64,000 bases of DNA from Desulfobacteraceae bacterium Eth-SRB2 (GCA_004193595.1 RPGQ01000014.1:1-64000), one strand, 5' to 3'. Counted from the first letter of the stretch, positions 26,597 to 35,514 are shown. The notes: generated from the sequence alone by a model not told the origin. Numbers and translations: made by a program.

Positions 26597-28473
26597 CGGT
26601 TTCTTTTTTCTTTTCTGAAAGGTTCCAGCCACACCACATCATAAGGAAGCAGTGTCATACAAAGTTTTTGATCTTCGGCCATCCACTCCACCCCGCTGAC
26701 AAGATCATACCAGCGGTTTTCAACGGTGCCCAGCTGAGAAAGAGGAACCTCTAACCGGCAGACGTTGTTAGTGACATTGGTCAGGGTAAGAATAGACTGG
26801 TCACCTTCGGGCGACATTCTTAAAACCGCAAATATATCGGAAGATACCATTAAAACATGCTGATCCCCATTGGGATGAAAAGCGCGTTTCTTTGTTCGGA
26901 TGGCAATCAGCCTTCCGAACTCCCGGCTGATCCGTGAGAGTTTTGAAAGAGGATCTTTCAGCGCCTCGGTAATCGTCCTGCCGTCGATCACCTTGCGGTT
27001 GATATCCCGTTTTGATTCCGTGGCCAGGACGGCCTGGATATCATTTTGAGTTCCAATCAGGCTGTGCATGTAAATTCCCGGAACGCCCTGAATAACCAGG
27101 GCAATTATCCGGGAAGCAACAAACCGTTTAACCTGAAAAGCGATATCCTCTTGGCCGTCCTCGTGATTAAGGGCGCTGAACCAGGTGATGTTGATCTCGT
27201 AAGGGACGTCACTTCCGTCTTCTCCGGTCTTGTAAGAAATGAGTCCGCCGTGATCTTCGGTCTTCTTGATAATGAAATCGATTTCTTCCTGCGGAAGGAT
27301 GTTCTTGACCGCCATAACTCCTATACCATCATGGGAGTCTAAAAAATTGAAGAAGCAAGTTGTTTTGGAAGGTGTCTTCAGATCCGCCGCCCACCGGGAA
27401 AGGGCTGTGGTATCCTCTGAATAGAATGTATATAACACCAGAGGGGGTAAGGCGAAATTGTATACCATTTGTGCTTCATCTCGACCATTGCCGAAATAGG
27501 ATATGTTTTCTTCATGGGGAACATTGGTTTCTGTTATCAAAGCCACACCGGGTGCCACTACATTCAAAATGTCACGAAAGAGTTTAACGATTTCATGAGT
27601 CTGATCCAGATGAACACACCGGGTCCCGGGTTCCGCCCACAGATAGGTTACCGCATCCAGACGAATAATTTCTGCTCCGTGACGCACATACATCAGCAGG
27701 ATCTCGGCAACCCGCATAAGGACGTCGGGATTAGAATAATTGAGATCGATCTGATCATCAGAAAATGTGGTCCAGACATGGCGGGTACCATTGATGGTCT
27801 TAAAATCCGAAAGGATATCAGAGGTTCGAGGACGGAAGATCATACTGCGCTGCTCCGGCGTGAGTTCAGATGGAGATGAAAAATGGATGAAAAAATCCCA
27901 GTAGTAGGGGTTCCCGTTCAAAAATTCCTGAAACCAGCGGCTTTTGGCTGAAATATGGTTGATGACCCCGTCAAACATGAGCTGGTAATGATGTTGCAGT
28001 TCAGCGATATCATCCCAGGTCCCCAGGTTGGGATCCACGGTTTCAAAGTCTATGATAGAAAACCCTCTGTCCGAAGAGTAGGGAAAAAAGGGGAGTATAT
28101 GGATGGTATTGATCGTCCCCTCCAGATATGTATCACAAAACTTTGCCAGTGTGGCCAGGGGAGAACGCTCCTCACCACGCAAAAGGTCACCGTATGTGAT
28201 AAGAATAATATCCTTTTCAGTAAACCGCTCTTTGGGATCGAGCCCACTTTCTTTTTCGATCATTTCCAAGGGTTTATGTGCATAATAGACATCGATGATT
28301 CGTTCCAGCTCGGGCATATAGGCCTTTGCCACGGGTTCTCCGTAGATAAAAGCCAGCCTGGCGAATATACGATTTTTGGCTTCTGATGGAATTTTTAAAA
28401 CCGGTCTTGAATAATCCGGTTCTTCATTATGGGCGATTTTGGTGGTCTCAATGCCTTTTTCAAGACAGGTCAT
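26593..28473 (-). CDS. GH13_18 sugar phosphorylase (sucrose or glucosylglycerate phosphorylase type)
   Basis: The 626-residue TIM-barrel enzyme has GH13 motifs: HILPFFPYSSDRGFSI, DGVINH, IIRLDAVTYLW with nucleophile D273, LITETNVPHEE with acid/base E315 and NFLDSHDG with D382. GH13_18 phosphorylases cleave sucrose, glucosylglycerate or sucrose-6-phosphate with phosphate to release glucose-1-phosphate. Length (over 600) and an N-terminal extension of about 80 residues favour the glucosylglycerate phosphorylase branch over sucrose phosphorylase, but substrate is inferred. It could recycle a compatible solute. GAGGA is 8 bases before ATG 28473. Confidence 0.82.
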   Translation of the reverse strand: MTCLEKGIETTKIAHNEEPDYSRPVLKIPSEAKNRIFARLAFIYGEPVAKAYMPELERIIDVYYAHKPLEMIEKESGLDPKERFTEKDIILITYGDLLRGEERSPLATLAKFCDTYLEGTINTIHILPFFPYSSDRGFSIIDFETVDPNLGTWDDIAELQHHYQLMFDGVINHISAKSRWFQEFLNGNPYYWDFFIHFSSPSELTPEQRSMIFRPRTSDILSDFKTINGTRHVWTTFSDDQIDLNYSNPDVLMRVAEILLMYVRHGAEIIRLDAVTYLWAEPGTRCVHLDQTHEIVKLFRDILNVVAPGVALITETNVPHEENISYFGNGRDEAQMVYNFALPPLVLYTFYSEDTTALSRWAADLKTPSKTTCFFNFLDSHDGIGVMAVKNILPQEEIDFIIKKTEDHGGLISYKTGEDGSDVPYEINITWFSALNHEDGQEDIAFQVKRFVASRIIALVIQGVPGIYMHSLIGTQNDIQAVLATESKRDINRKVIDGRTITEALKDPLSKLSRISREFGRLIAIRTKKRAFHPNGDQHVLMVSSDIFAVLRMSPEGDQSILTLTNVTNNVCRLEVPLSQLGTVENRWYDLVSGVEWMAEDQKLCMTLLPYDVVWLEPFRKEKRNR

Positions 28474-29123
28474 TTTGCGGGTCCTCGCAGCAAAGTCATG
28501 TTTTAGCTTTGTTCACGAAACCGTCAACGTTGTTCATCTGTTATATCGACAATTTTAATGAAAACTTAAGAAACGGGTGAGTTGGCGTCGCTCATCTCGC
28601 TATAACTATATGAATGAAGTCAACCAACTTGATGGTATAGGAGTTTCCTTTTTTTAGAGCGGCGAAGCCGCGTTATATAGAATCGCGGAGCGATTGTATA
28701 ACTTGATATTCCTTTATCATAATAGGAAGAGGTGTTCCATGGGTATTTACAATTATTTTATAATTATATTGACATCATTAATGGATATATATTATTAAAA
28801 TGTTAGTTTTTGAAATCAGTTCTCCATCTCACTCGCTCACTCGGTTTTCATTTTTAAAAATCCTCTTTTCTTTTGAGCTCATCTTTTATTGGTTTCTCAA
28901 TATTAATGATTTATAAGCTAAACTCGTTAACTTTGATTAGCGAGGTTCTAAATGGAAAAATTTCTCAAAAATTGAATGCATTGTTTTTAATAAAATGTTG
29001 TTCCTTCAGTTGAAAGCATTGAGTAATATCCAGTAAAAATTTATAAAAATGAGGCCGTTTGCTTGTTTGACCCATAATTCCAGTTAGCATGTTCATTTTA
29101 ATTACTGTAACCAAAGGAGGTTT
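28474..29123. other. Spacer with repeat fragments and a possible promoter
   Basis: No gene is seen. A lone MITE-end sequence CACGAAACCGTCA lies at 28514-28526 and a palindromic repeat at 28656-28708. TTGACA (28769-28774), 17 bases, then TTATTA could be a promoter for the small gene at 29124. A 134-codon minus-strand frame across 28965-29369 is the shadow of that small gene. Confidence 0.45.
28656..28708. repeat. Palindromic double-hairpin repeat, copy 2 (inverted)
   Basis: AGCGGC-GAA-GCCGC and AATCGC-GGA-GCGATT hairpins joined by GTTATATAG, the reverse complement of the element at 12643-12700, with the hairpin loops changed and the stems kept. It is preceded by a T-run, matching the A-run after copy 1. 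Confidence 0.75.
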
Positions 29124-29321
29124 ATGATGCTGTGTAGCTATTCTAAAACCGAAAGTGTCGATTTGGAAGCCATCCAGGGCCTCGAAAAGGCTCTTGGGAA
29201 AACCCTGTTGGCATTTTCCTGCCAGGACATAAAACCTGCTGAACTCACAGATGAAGACCTTGCCAAAATCAGCGAGTTGGAAAAAAAGTTGGGGATAGTT
29301 TTGGTTGCGGTTGAACACTAA
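29124..29321 (+). CDS. Small acidic protein of unknown function (65 residues)
   Basis: AAAGGAGG lies 4 bases before ATG-ATG (29124/29127), an excellent ribosome site. The protein has one Cys near each end of the first half (MMLCSYSKTE, FSCQDIKP), a helix with EAIQGLEKALGK and an ending ISELEKKLGIVLVAVEH. It has no signal peptide or membrane helix. No family is recognised. The stop codon lies inside a perfect hairpin at 29316-29341. The position just upstream of a cobalamin riboswitch does not prove a link, because that riboswitch has its own promoter. Confidence 0.65.
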   Translation: MMLCSYSKTESVDLEAIQGLEKALGKTLLAFSCQDIKPAELTDEDLAKISELEKKLGIVLVAVEH

Positions 29322-29341
29322 ACATGATCTCATGTTTAGTG
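29316..29341 (+). terminator. Perfect 12-bp hairpin over a stop codon
   Basis: CACTAAACATGA-TC-TCATGTTTAGTG is a perfect inverted repeat with a 2-base centre. The TAA stop (29319-29321) of the small gene is in the left arm. Only a weak T-run follows (ATTCTTT), so it may be an inefficient terminator, an mRNA end stabiliser or a symmetric protein site. Confidence 0.5.
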
Positions 29342-29409
29342 TGATTCTTTGTGAGGGCAGGCCTGTCAATTGTTATGCTTTCTAAAATTTAACACGCTTA
29401 AAGAACTTC

Positions 29410-29438
29410 TTGACAGACACTCTGTTATCGTTTAGAAA
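29410..29438 (+). promoter_or_regulatory. Sigma-70-type promoter of cobalamin riboswitch 1
   Basis: TTGACA, 17-base spacer, TAGAAA, followed closely by the riboswitch. The promoter of riboswitch 4 (36693-36721) has the same -10 and spacing. Confidence 0.6.
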
Positions 29439-29445
29439 TTGGGAC

Positions 29446-29605
29446 AAGGTGTCCGATAGGGCTTAATAGGGAATCCCGTTAAGAATCGGGAGCGGTCCCG
29501 CCGCTGTGACCGGGGACGAAATCTGCAATATGCCACTGCTTGGTTTTAATCAGGTGGGAAGGTGCAGAAAGTAGGTTGATCCGGAAGCCAGAAGACCTGC
29601 CTTAA
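29446..29605 (+). promoter_or_regulatory. Cobalamin riboswitch 1
   Basis: It has the class hallmarks in order: AAGGTGTCC, AATAGGGAATCCCGTTAAGAAT, GGTCCCGCCGCTGTGAC, the TGCCACTG segment, GTGGGAAGG and the B12-box end AGCCAGAAGACCTGCC. It should bind adenosylcobalamin or a related corrinoid and control the terminator at 29678-29713. The next frame of size is an unknown 95-residue protein at 29890. Confidence 0.93.
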
Positions 29606-29677
29606 CATAAGAGCTGTGTAGCTACGGAATATGGAATCGCATGGCTATATAATTTAGGGTCAAGCAAGCTGGGTGCA

Positions 29678-29713
29678 GCCCTTCAAGCTTTTACAGTTTG
29701 AAGGGCTTTTTTA
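29678..29713 (+). terminator. Riboswitch 1 terminator
   Basis: GCCCTTCAA/TTGAAGGGC stem with a short loop, then TTTTTTATT. It is preceded by CTGGGTGCAGCCC, a block that is identical before the terminators of riboswitches 1 and 4 and similar (CTGGGTGCAGCTC) at riboswitch 3, probably part of the antiterminator switch. Confidence 0.85.
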
Positions 29714-29841
29714 TTCTCTGAATACCGGTAGAGAATGCCCTTTGGGGAAAACGGAGGAGTCAAAAAATGGCAGAAGTGTCTATTGGCTGTTATCTCCCGG
29801 CCAATCGACAGGCTTCTCCTTTTCTCCAAGCCCTAATTTAG
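29711..29841 (+). other. Conserved post-riboswitch element with a 24-residue reading frame
   Basis: The stretch CTCTGAATACCGGTAGAG, a GGAGGAG site, then ATG GCA GAA GTG through TAT CTC CCG GCC is repeated, with changes, after riboswitch 3 on the minus strand (35921-36032). In this copy ATG 29767 is 7 bases after GGAGGAG and opens a frame beginning MAEVSIGCYLPANRQ and ending at TAG 29841. In the other copy the ATG reads AAG. The block TTGGCTG-TTATCTCC-CGGCCAA can also fold as a 7-bp hairpin. It is either a leader peptide, a remnant of a gene head, or a structured RNA. Confidence 0.45.
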
Positions 29842-29889
29842 ATTTTTCATTTAAAAAATAACAGAAGTTGACAAGAGCCATGAATTGGA

Positions 29890-30177
29890 ATGGAGGTGAA
29901 TTCGCTGAAAAAAGGGGCAATCATTTGTATTGTTGGCGAAGCGCCGGATGAATGGTCAGAAAATCATGAGATCAGCTTCAGAGAGCAGATATCCAAATTT
30001 CAGGCTATACGAATAATAACTCCACAGGTCAGCTCTTTCCAAATGCTTAATCATTGGCTCCAGCTGCTTTCCAATGGAATCACTGACATTGTTATTGCTA
30101 TGGCAGAGTTCAATGGTAACGGAAAATTAGAGTTTGCCGAAAAAAGTTGCAAACTGCCCTTGATAGGAATGAGCTGA
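29890..30177 (+). CDS. Unknown protein of up to 95 residues downstream of a cobalamin riboswitch
   Basis: The frame encodes a soluble protein with KKGAIICIVGEAPDEWSENH, a mid-region ITPQVSSFQMLNHWLQLLSN and an ending CKLPLIGMS. ATG 29890 has only a weak ribosome site; GGAGGTGA just inside it is well placed for a CTG start at 29905, which would give a 90-residue product. No family is recognised. It should be made only when cobalamin is scarce. A role in corrinoid salvage, a B12-independent bypass or cobalt handling is speculation. Confidence 0.5.
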   Translation: MEVNSLKKGAIICIVGEAPDEWSENHEISFREQISKFQAIRIITPQVSSFQMLNHWLQLLSNGITDIVIAMAEFNGNGKLEFAEKSCKLPLIGMS

Positions 30178-30281
30178 ATAACTACTTAAACATTAATTAA
30201 AAATTGATGAGGCTCTCTAACTGTTTATTTGAATGGGATTTAAACAAAATCATATAATCATACTATTTATTAGGCGACTTC

Positions 30282-31220
30282 TCAATAAACCGGAGTTGTG
30301 TCAATAAACTTTTCCGGGTATAAGATCCTGCCGATTTCATATATGCCCTCAAGCAGCCTCATTGTGGGACGGGATACGATCTGCTCATCAATGATATAAA
30401 TCTCCCCTTGCCTCACGGCTCTGATGGCCGAAAAGCCCCCCTCCTCCTTGATGCGTGCGATGGTTGCAGGATTCATGGGCCCACGCTGCGCAAGATAGAT
30501 TTCTATTTCTTCCGCGTGTGACAGGATACGCTCTTTCCCGTAGGCCGCAATGTTTGTCCCCCTCCTGGCCTGTGCGTCATGGGCAACGTTTATCCCCCCG
30601 GCGCTTTTCAACGCAAAGATGGCAATGGAAGATGGAGAAAAGGTTTTCATCTTGCTATGGATGGCTTCAAAATAGACCTTCTTTTTTTTTGGAGTGGGAA
30701 TGTCTTTTACAAGTAACTCGATTCTGTTAAGTCGGGCATGAAACGCTGTTATCATCTCATCCGCCCGATTTTCTTTTCCGGTCAGTATTCCCAGCTTCTT
30801 CCAGTATGAATACATTTCATCCACGGTCCTCGGTTGCAACGATACAACCGTTATTCCTGCCCTTTGAAGTTTTAAGACAAGGTTTATATACCCGCCGGCA
30901 ATCATCGGTCTTATGAGAACCAGGTCCGGACGCGCCGCAATAAATTTTTCTCCATCGTCATGATAACTGAAAGCGGGCTTTTTTGTTGCCTGCGGAGGAT
31001 ATGCTTCATTTTTTGATACTCCTATTATCTCCTTATCCAAACCCAGAGAAAACAGGTTTTCCGAATGGGCCCCATATAGAGAAATTACTCTTTTAAAAGG
31101 CGTTTCAACAACTATTTTATTGCCGGACCTGTCTATAAAACTGTTCGTCCTATCTGATGCACTGAGGCACGGCGTCAAAAGCATGATTAACACAAACGCA
31201 CTTAACATCACTTTTTTCAT
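30282..31220 (-). CDS. btuF: Periplasmic corrinoid/chelate binding protein of the CbiK-linked importer
   Basis: The 312-residue class III binding protein has a signal peptide (cleavage near LSASD), lobe 1 RVISLYGAHSENLFSLGLD, a YHDDGEKFIAARPDLVLIRP segment and lobe 2 ALKSAGGINVAHDAQ. It is the last gene of the minus-strand riboswitch operon and overlaps the ATPase stop by four bases (ATGA). It differs clearly from the BtuF at 21825, so the cell has two related importers. Substrate may be cobalamin, a cobinamide precursor or a cobalt chelate. Confidence 0.8.
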   Translation of the reverse strand: MKKVMLSAFVLIMLLTPCLSASDRTNSFIDRSGNKIVVETPFKRVISLYGAHSENLFSLGLDKEIIGVSKNEAYPPQATKKPAFSYHDDGEKFIAARPDLVLIRPMIAGGYINLVLKLQRAGITVVSLQPRTVDEMYSYWKKLGILTGKENRADEMITAFHARLNRIELLVKDIPTPKKKKVYFEAIHSKMKTFSPSSIAIFALKSAGGINVAHDAQARRGTNIAAYGKERILSHAEEIEIYLAQRGPMNPATIARIKEEGGFSAIRAVRQGEIYIIDEQIVSRPTMRLLEGIYEIGRILYPEKFIDTTPVY

Positions 31221-31999
31221 GCCTGCGTCCTTCTCTTATATACCACCTGTTTTGAATTTGAGTACCCATCAAAATAGACTTTTGAATCCACTTCGAAGGC
31301 ATCTTTTATATTCTGTTCATTCAGGACATCATCGACATTCCCCTGAGACACTATTGTGCCCGCCTTCATAAAAACAACATTATCACAAAAAGCCGCAGCC
31401 AGATTCAGGTTATGTAACGCGGCAATAACCGTCCTCTTCTTCAGCCTCACAGTTTCCGCCGCCATATCCAGTGTCTTTAACGTATGCTGTATATCCATAT
31501 TGGATGTGCCTTCATCCAGTATTAAAACAGGTGTATCCTGGGCAAACGCCCGCGCAAAAACCACCCGTTGTTTCTCTCCCCCGCTCAGTTCAGTGACGTA
31601 TTTCTCCTTGAATCCGTCAATTTCCATCCTCTCCATTATTTCATCCACGATACTTATGTCTTTGGCTGAAGGAGAAGCAAACCTCGGAATATGAGGATGC
31701 CTGCCCATTAGTACAATCTCTCTTACGGTAAAGGGAAAATTAATATAGAAATCCTGCGGAACCAGGGCGATCTCCCTTGCCAGCCTTTTTCTTTTGTATT
31801 CTTTTATGTCTCGGCCTGAATATCTTATTGTTCCTGATGCGGGCGTTTTGTTTCTGATCAAAAGATCCAGAAGTGTGGTCTTGCCACAGCCGTTGGGTCC
31901 CACAATGCCATAAAATTTTCCCGGTTCTATGGTCATGGACAGATTATCCAGGGCCCGAATTTTTCCATAACAAAAACTTATACGACTGAGCTCAAGCAT
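31217..31999 (-). CDS. btuD: ABC transporter ATPase of the riboswitch-controlled importer
   Basis: The 260-residue ATPase has Walker A GPNGCGKTT, Q-loop VPQDFYINFPFTVREIV, signature LSGGEKQRV and Walker B VLILDEGTSNMD (Gly in place of the usual Pro), with the switch His in AALHNLN. AAGGATTAAGG precedes the ATG. It is coupled to the binding protein gene by an ATGA overlap and lies 14 bp after the permease gene. Confidence 0.87.
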   Translation of the reverse strand: MLELSRISFCYGKIRALDNLSMTIEPGKFYGIVGPNGCGKTTLLDLLIRNKTPASGTIRYSGRDIKEYKRKRLAREIALVPQDFYINFPFTVREIVLMGRHPHIPRFASPSAKDISIVDEIMERMEIDGFKEKYVTELSGGEKQRVVFARAFAQDTPVLILDEGTSNMDIQHTLKTLDMAAETVRLKKRTVIAALHNLNLAAAFCDNVVFMKAGTIVSQGNVDDVLNEQNIKDAFEVDSKVYFDGYSNSKQVVYKRRTQA

Positions 32000-32013
32000 C
32001 CTTAATCCTTTTT

Positions 32014-33060
32014 TTATCCATAGGACTTTAAGATACGCCTTTTTTTAAAAATATAACAGAAAAAGGGGCCACCGATTAGGGCGGTCAAGACGCCGATAGG
32101 CACCTCGGTTGGCAATACGGCCCTTGTAATGGTGTCGGCGCACAAGAGTAACGTTGCGCCGACAAGGGCCGAAGCAGGTATCAAGCGATTATTATCAGGC
32201 CCCACAAAAAAACGCATTAAGTGCGGAATGATAAGGCCCACAAAACCTACTATGCCGGATACGGAGACACATACGGCAGTAATCAGGGACGCTGTTACAA
32301 GAAGCGTCACTCTAACCCTGCTTGTCTCAATCCCGAGAGAGTTGGCAGATCTATCGCCCAGGGAAATTATATTCAGGTCACGCGAAAAAAACAGGCAGAT
32401 CAAAAATCCTGTGGATACAAACAAAAAGGTCAAAAATACATCCGTCCAGGTCTTGGAACCAAAACTGCCCATCAACCAGAAAATTATTATGGATACCTGT
32501 TCATCGGCCACATATTTTATGAAGCTTATTCCTGCGGACAGAATTGCCGCAACAATAATCCCGGACAGGATAAGGTTGTTGGATGATGTCTGACCATCAG
32601 AAGAGGAGAGGAACATGACTGCAAACAGGGTTGCAACTGCGCCAAGAAAAGCAAACAACGGCACGGAGTAAATCCCCAGAAACGTCATATCCAGGACCAG
32701 GGCGATAGATGCGCCAAAGGCAGCGCCGGCAGATATGCCCAGGGTATATGGATCAGCCAGGGGATTTAGTAAGATTCCCTGAAAAATGACTCCCGCAATG
32801 GACAGACCGGCACCCACAATAGCCGAGGTCAATATGCGGGGCAGCCTTACGTCCATAATAACATAAGGGAAGATGCTGTCTATTCCCTTCAACAAATTGG
32901 AGATGCCGGTTATCCTGGCAAATACTACTTCTATCACCTGGGTTGGAGATATCTTTATGTATCCCATCCCCGTTGAAAGGACAATGACAACAACCAGTAA
33001 AACTATCAAAAAAAGGGTTTGGAGCCCTGGTGAGGCCCCAAACCCGTGTTTTTTAAACAT
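32014..33060 (-). CDS. btuC: FecCD/BtuC-type permease of the riboswitch-controlled importer
   Basis: The 348-residue permease has about ten membrane helices and motifs DVRLPRILTSAIVGAGLSIAG, IFQGILLNPLADPYTLGISAG and GIVGFVGLIIPHLMR. It forms the transmembrane channel for the adjacent ATPase and binding protein. It starts 3 bases after the cbiK stop, so the operon is tightly packed. Confidence 0.88.
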   Translation of the reverse strand: MFKKHGFGASPGLQTLFLIVLLVVVIVLSTGMGYIKISPTQVIEVVFARITGISNLLKGIDSIFPYVIMDVRLPRILTSAIVGAGLSIAGVIFQGILLNPLADPYTLGISAGAAFGASIALVLDMTFLGIYSVPLFAFLGAVATLFAVMFLSSSDGQTSSNNLILSGIIVAAILSAGISFIKYVADEQVSIIIFWLMGSFGSKTWTDVFLTFLFVSTGFLICLFFSRDLNIISLGDRSANSLGIETSRVRVTLLVTASLITAVCVSVSGIVGFVGLIIPHLMRFFVGPDNNRLIPASALVGATLLLCADTITRAVLPTEVPIGVLTALIGGPFFCYIFKKRRILKSYG

Positions 33061-33063
33061 AGT

Positions 33064-34053
33064 TTAAAACTCAATATGGTTATCTCTGGCAGCGTCCCTG
33101 ATGTGGTCGACGAAAATTTTTGCAAACTTGTCATTAGAGCCAAGGCCTTTCAGCACCGGTATTACTTTAAACCCCTGTTTCGTCAGAATGCTTTTCCAGG
33201 AGTCTTCTTCATCGCCGGCCATATCATTTGTTGCATGGTCGCCTGCAACAATCATAAAAGGCTTTAACACAATTTTGCCGGAATCAAAATGGGACAGATA
33301 CCGCGCCACATCTTTAATTCCCGGAAAACCTTCCACAGACCCTATGTAGGTCACTACATCGGGATAGAGTTCCTGCATCTTTTTGGCAGCTTCCATGTAA
33401 ATCCCGGTTGACCAGTGCTCATTTCCGTGACCCATATATACCAGCATGGCCTTATTCTTTCTAGCCAGTTTAATGTCGTCGGCAAGGGTCTTAAGGACTT
33501 TTTCCATATCCTCATGGTAATCATATCTGTCACCAGGCCCTCCCATAGCAGGTCTTCCCATAACAATTTTGTCAAAAGGCATCCATTTTTTCTTAGTGGT
33601 TTTTATTGAAGCAAACGCATTTACATATGAGCTCAGATCCTGGGCCTGCTCCATAAAAAACATATGTGTCGGCTGGACGATGATGTTTCTATAGCCGTCC
33701 TCCCTCAAATCCCCAACAGTGGCTATGATGTTCTTTACATAAAGCACCTCTTTTGGGATTCCTTTTCCCAACCATTTTTTTGCTTCAGCCTGTCGTTCCT
33801 TCCATATGGACCTAATGATATTGGATGTGAACGTCAATTTTACCGGAACGTCCGGAAAGGCCTTTTTTACCTCTTGTTGGATATTGGTAATGGACTCGAT
33901 GGCCGATGGTACCGTGGTGCCGAAACTAGCCAGCACAATGGCCACCTTGCCCTGGTCTGCACTAACTCTGGCGTGCTCCCCAGCCAGGGTCACAGAACAA
34001 AAAACAATAGTCAACAAAAAAACAATAACGGAAACAAGTGAATTTCTTTTCAT
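33064..34053 (-). CDS. cbiK: CbiK-type sirohydrochlorin cobaltochelatase with signal peptide
   Basis: The 329-residue chelatase inserts Co2+ into sirohydrochlorin at the start of the anaerobic cobalamin pathway. Family motifs are VLASFGTTVPSAIESI, QPTHMFFMEQA, MLVYMGHGNEHW and IVAGDHATNDM; the His residues of the last two are the likely metal ligands. A clear signal peptide (MKRNSLVSVIVFLL to TLAGE) predicts a periplasmic enzyme, as known for CbiK-P of Desulfovibrio. ATG 34053 follows AAGGAGG with 7-base spacing. A periplasmic chelatase in an uptake operon suggests cobalt or tetrapyrrole capture outside the membrane rather than synthesis alone. Confidence 0.88.
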   Translation of the reverse strand: MKRNSLVSVIVFLLTIVFCSVTLAGEHARVSADQGKVAIVLASFGTTVPSAIESITNIQQEVKKAFPDVPVKLTFTSNIIRSIWKERQAEAKKWLGKGIPKEVLYVKNIIATVGDLREDGYRNIIVQPTHMFFMEQAQDLSSYVNAFASIKTTKKKWMPFDKIVMGRPAMGGPGDRYDYHEDMEKVLKTLADDIKLARKNKAMLVYMGHGNEHWSTGIYMEAAKKMQELYPDVVTYIGSVEGFPGIKDVARYLSHFDSGKIVLKPFMIVAGDHATNDMAGDEEDSWKSILTKQGFKVIPVLKGLGSNDKFAKIFVDHIRDAARDNHIEF

Positions 34054-34099
34054 AACCAAACCTCCTTTTTTATATATAATTTATTGTACAAAACAATTA

Positions 34100-35389
34100 T
34101 TAAAACTCAACAGCAAGCTGTGTGGTAATTAAATCCCTTTCATCATCATTCTCGAATTTTCCATGGAGATATTCGAGAGCCAGGGATGTATTCTCAAACA
34201 GGCCATACGTGACTGCCGCGCCATACTGATCTTCGGGAAGGAAATCACCGAGGTCGTCCCCGCCCTCATACTTGACGGCAACTTCGAGCCGATCCGTGGC
34301 CGCATACGCAAGTTCGAGATTCCATGTCTCAGGCTGAAATTCCTTTCCGCCGTCAAATGACAATTCTCCGGGTTCAAATTCATCAAGAGCCCCGAGATAT
34401 TCACATTCAAGGAAGAATTTATCCATAAAAGATATGCTTAAAAATGCGTTGAATCCACCCACATAATCTTTTACCCCCACGTCGGCATCGATTGCGTCCT
34501 GAAGGTTGTCGCTATCCGCAATATTGCTGATGTAAGATAGCCCGCCGGTAATACCGAAATTCGAAATGAGTTCCTCGGGAACGGAAAATGAAGCACCGGC
34601 AACAAAGCTCTCTATATGATTATCTTCTCCGGTTTCATCAATATCCCCGTTAAAGGCACTCACGGAAACGTCCATCCATTCATTCACACAGCCCACAGTC
34701 AGGGCGCTCTCCCGGGTCTCCCCAAGCTCCAGCGTTAAAGGATCGCTGATAAAATGACTTTCAAAATTGCCGAAGGGAACATAGAGCTTACCCACATTCA
34801 GATAAAGGGGCACCACATCCTCTCCATCCAGGGTGATAAACCCCTCATCCACGTCCACGGGCTCGGTATCGTCCTCTTCCCATAAGAAGAGCACATGCCC
34901 TTTGACATGTTTTATAATGTCCACATCAACCCCTAATTCCACTGTCGCGAGTGTAATATCGCTTGAGTCTTCATCCTTAATCGTAGGATCATCATAGTCA
35001 TAATCTTCGTAACAAGCTTCGGCCTCTATGAGTCCGCTCAGGGTTATTTTATCCGCCCATTTTGCCAGCACACCCTTTTGTTCCATTTTTTCTTCAATTC
35101 GACGGACCCGTTCCGGCAGGCCTTGACCTTCAAAACCGGTGGGAACCTCTTTAGAGATTTCTTGTTTTGACACTTTTTCCTGCTTATTCAGTTTCTCTTC
35201 GAGAATTCTGATTTTATCTTTCAGCGTTTTTAGTTCTTGCATGAGTTCGTAATTGGACATCTCTTGGCAAAAACAAACGCCCGGCATCATTATGGACACT
35301 GTGATAAATACCAGAAAAACACCAATCAACCATTTATTCATAACTGTTATCATCCTTAGGATAATTGGTCTTTTTGAGCTCTCCATCAT
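34100..35389 (-). CDS. LbtU-family outer membrane porin
   Basis: The 429-residue protein has a long signal peptide, a coiled coil (ELMQELKTLKDKIRILEEKL) and then a beta-barrel with many short amphipathic strands, closing with an aromatic terminus (LITTQLAVEF). LbtU of Legionella takes up a siderophore without TonB. In a cobalamin-riboswitch operon the cargo is more likely a corrinoid or cobalt chelate. GAGGAGGA is 7 bases before ATG-ATG at 35389; a second possible start is Met at the MNKWLIGV position, which gives a more ordinary signal peptide. First structural gene of the operon with cbiK and the ABC importer. Confidence 0.83.
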   Translation of the reverse strand: MMESSKRPIILRMITVMNKWLIGVFLVFITVSIMMPGVCFCQEMSNYELMQELKTLKDKIRILEEKLNKQEKVSKQEISKEVPTGFEGQGLPERVRRIEEKMEQKGVLAKWADKITLSGLIEAEACYEDYDYDDPTIKDEDSSDITLATVELGVDVDIIKHVKGHVLFLWEEDDTEPVDVDEGFITLDGEDVVPLYLNVGKLYVPFGNFESHFISDPLTLELGETRESALTVGCVNEWMDVSVSAFNGDIDETGEDNHIESFVAGASFSVPEELISNFGITGGLSYISNIADSDNLQDAIDADVGVKDYVGGFNAFLSISFMDKFFLECEYLGALDEFEPGELSFDGGKEFQPETWNLELAYAATDRLEVAVKYEGGDDLGDFLPEDQYGAAVTYGLFENTSLALEYLHGKFENDDERDLITTQLAVEF

Positions 35390-35514
35390 AATTAAATCCT
35401 CCTCTATTGAAACTGGTTTAAAAGATCACAGCATTTAGATATCCGCAGGGCCAAACGAACTTAAAGGACCTGCAGCTGGTTCAAGACACTCTATATTAAC
35501 CGCAAAGTCAGAGT

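Noticed and set aside
28965-29369. 134-codon minus-strand frame
   Set aside because: Opposite-strand shadow of the 65-codon gene that has an ideal ribosome site; its own composition shows no domain.
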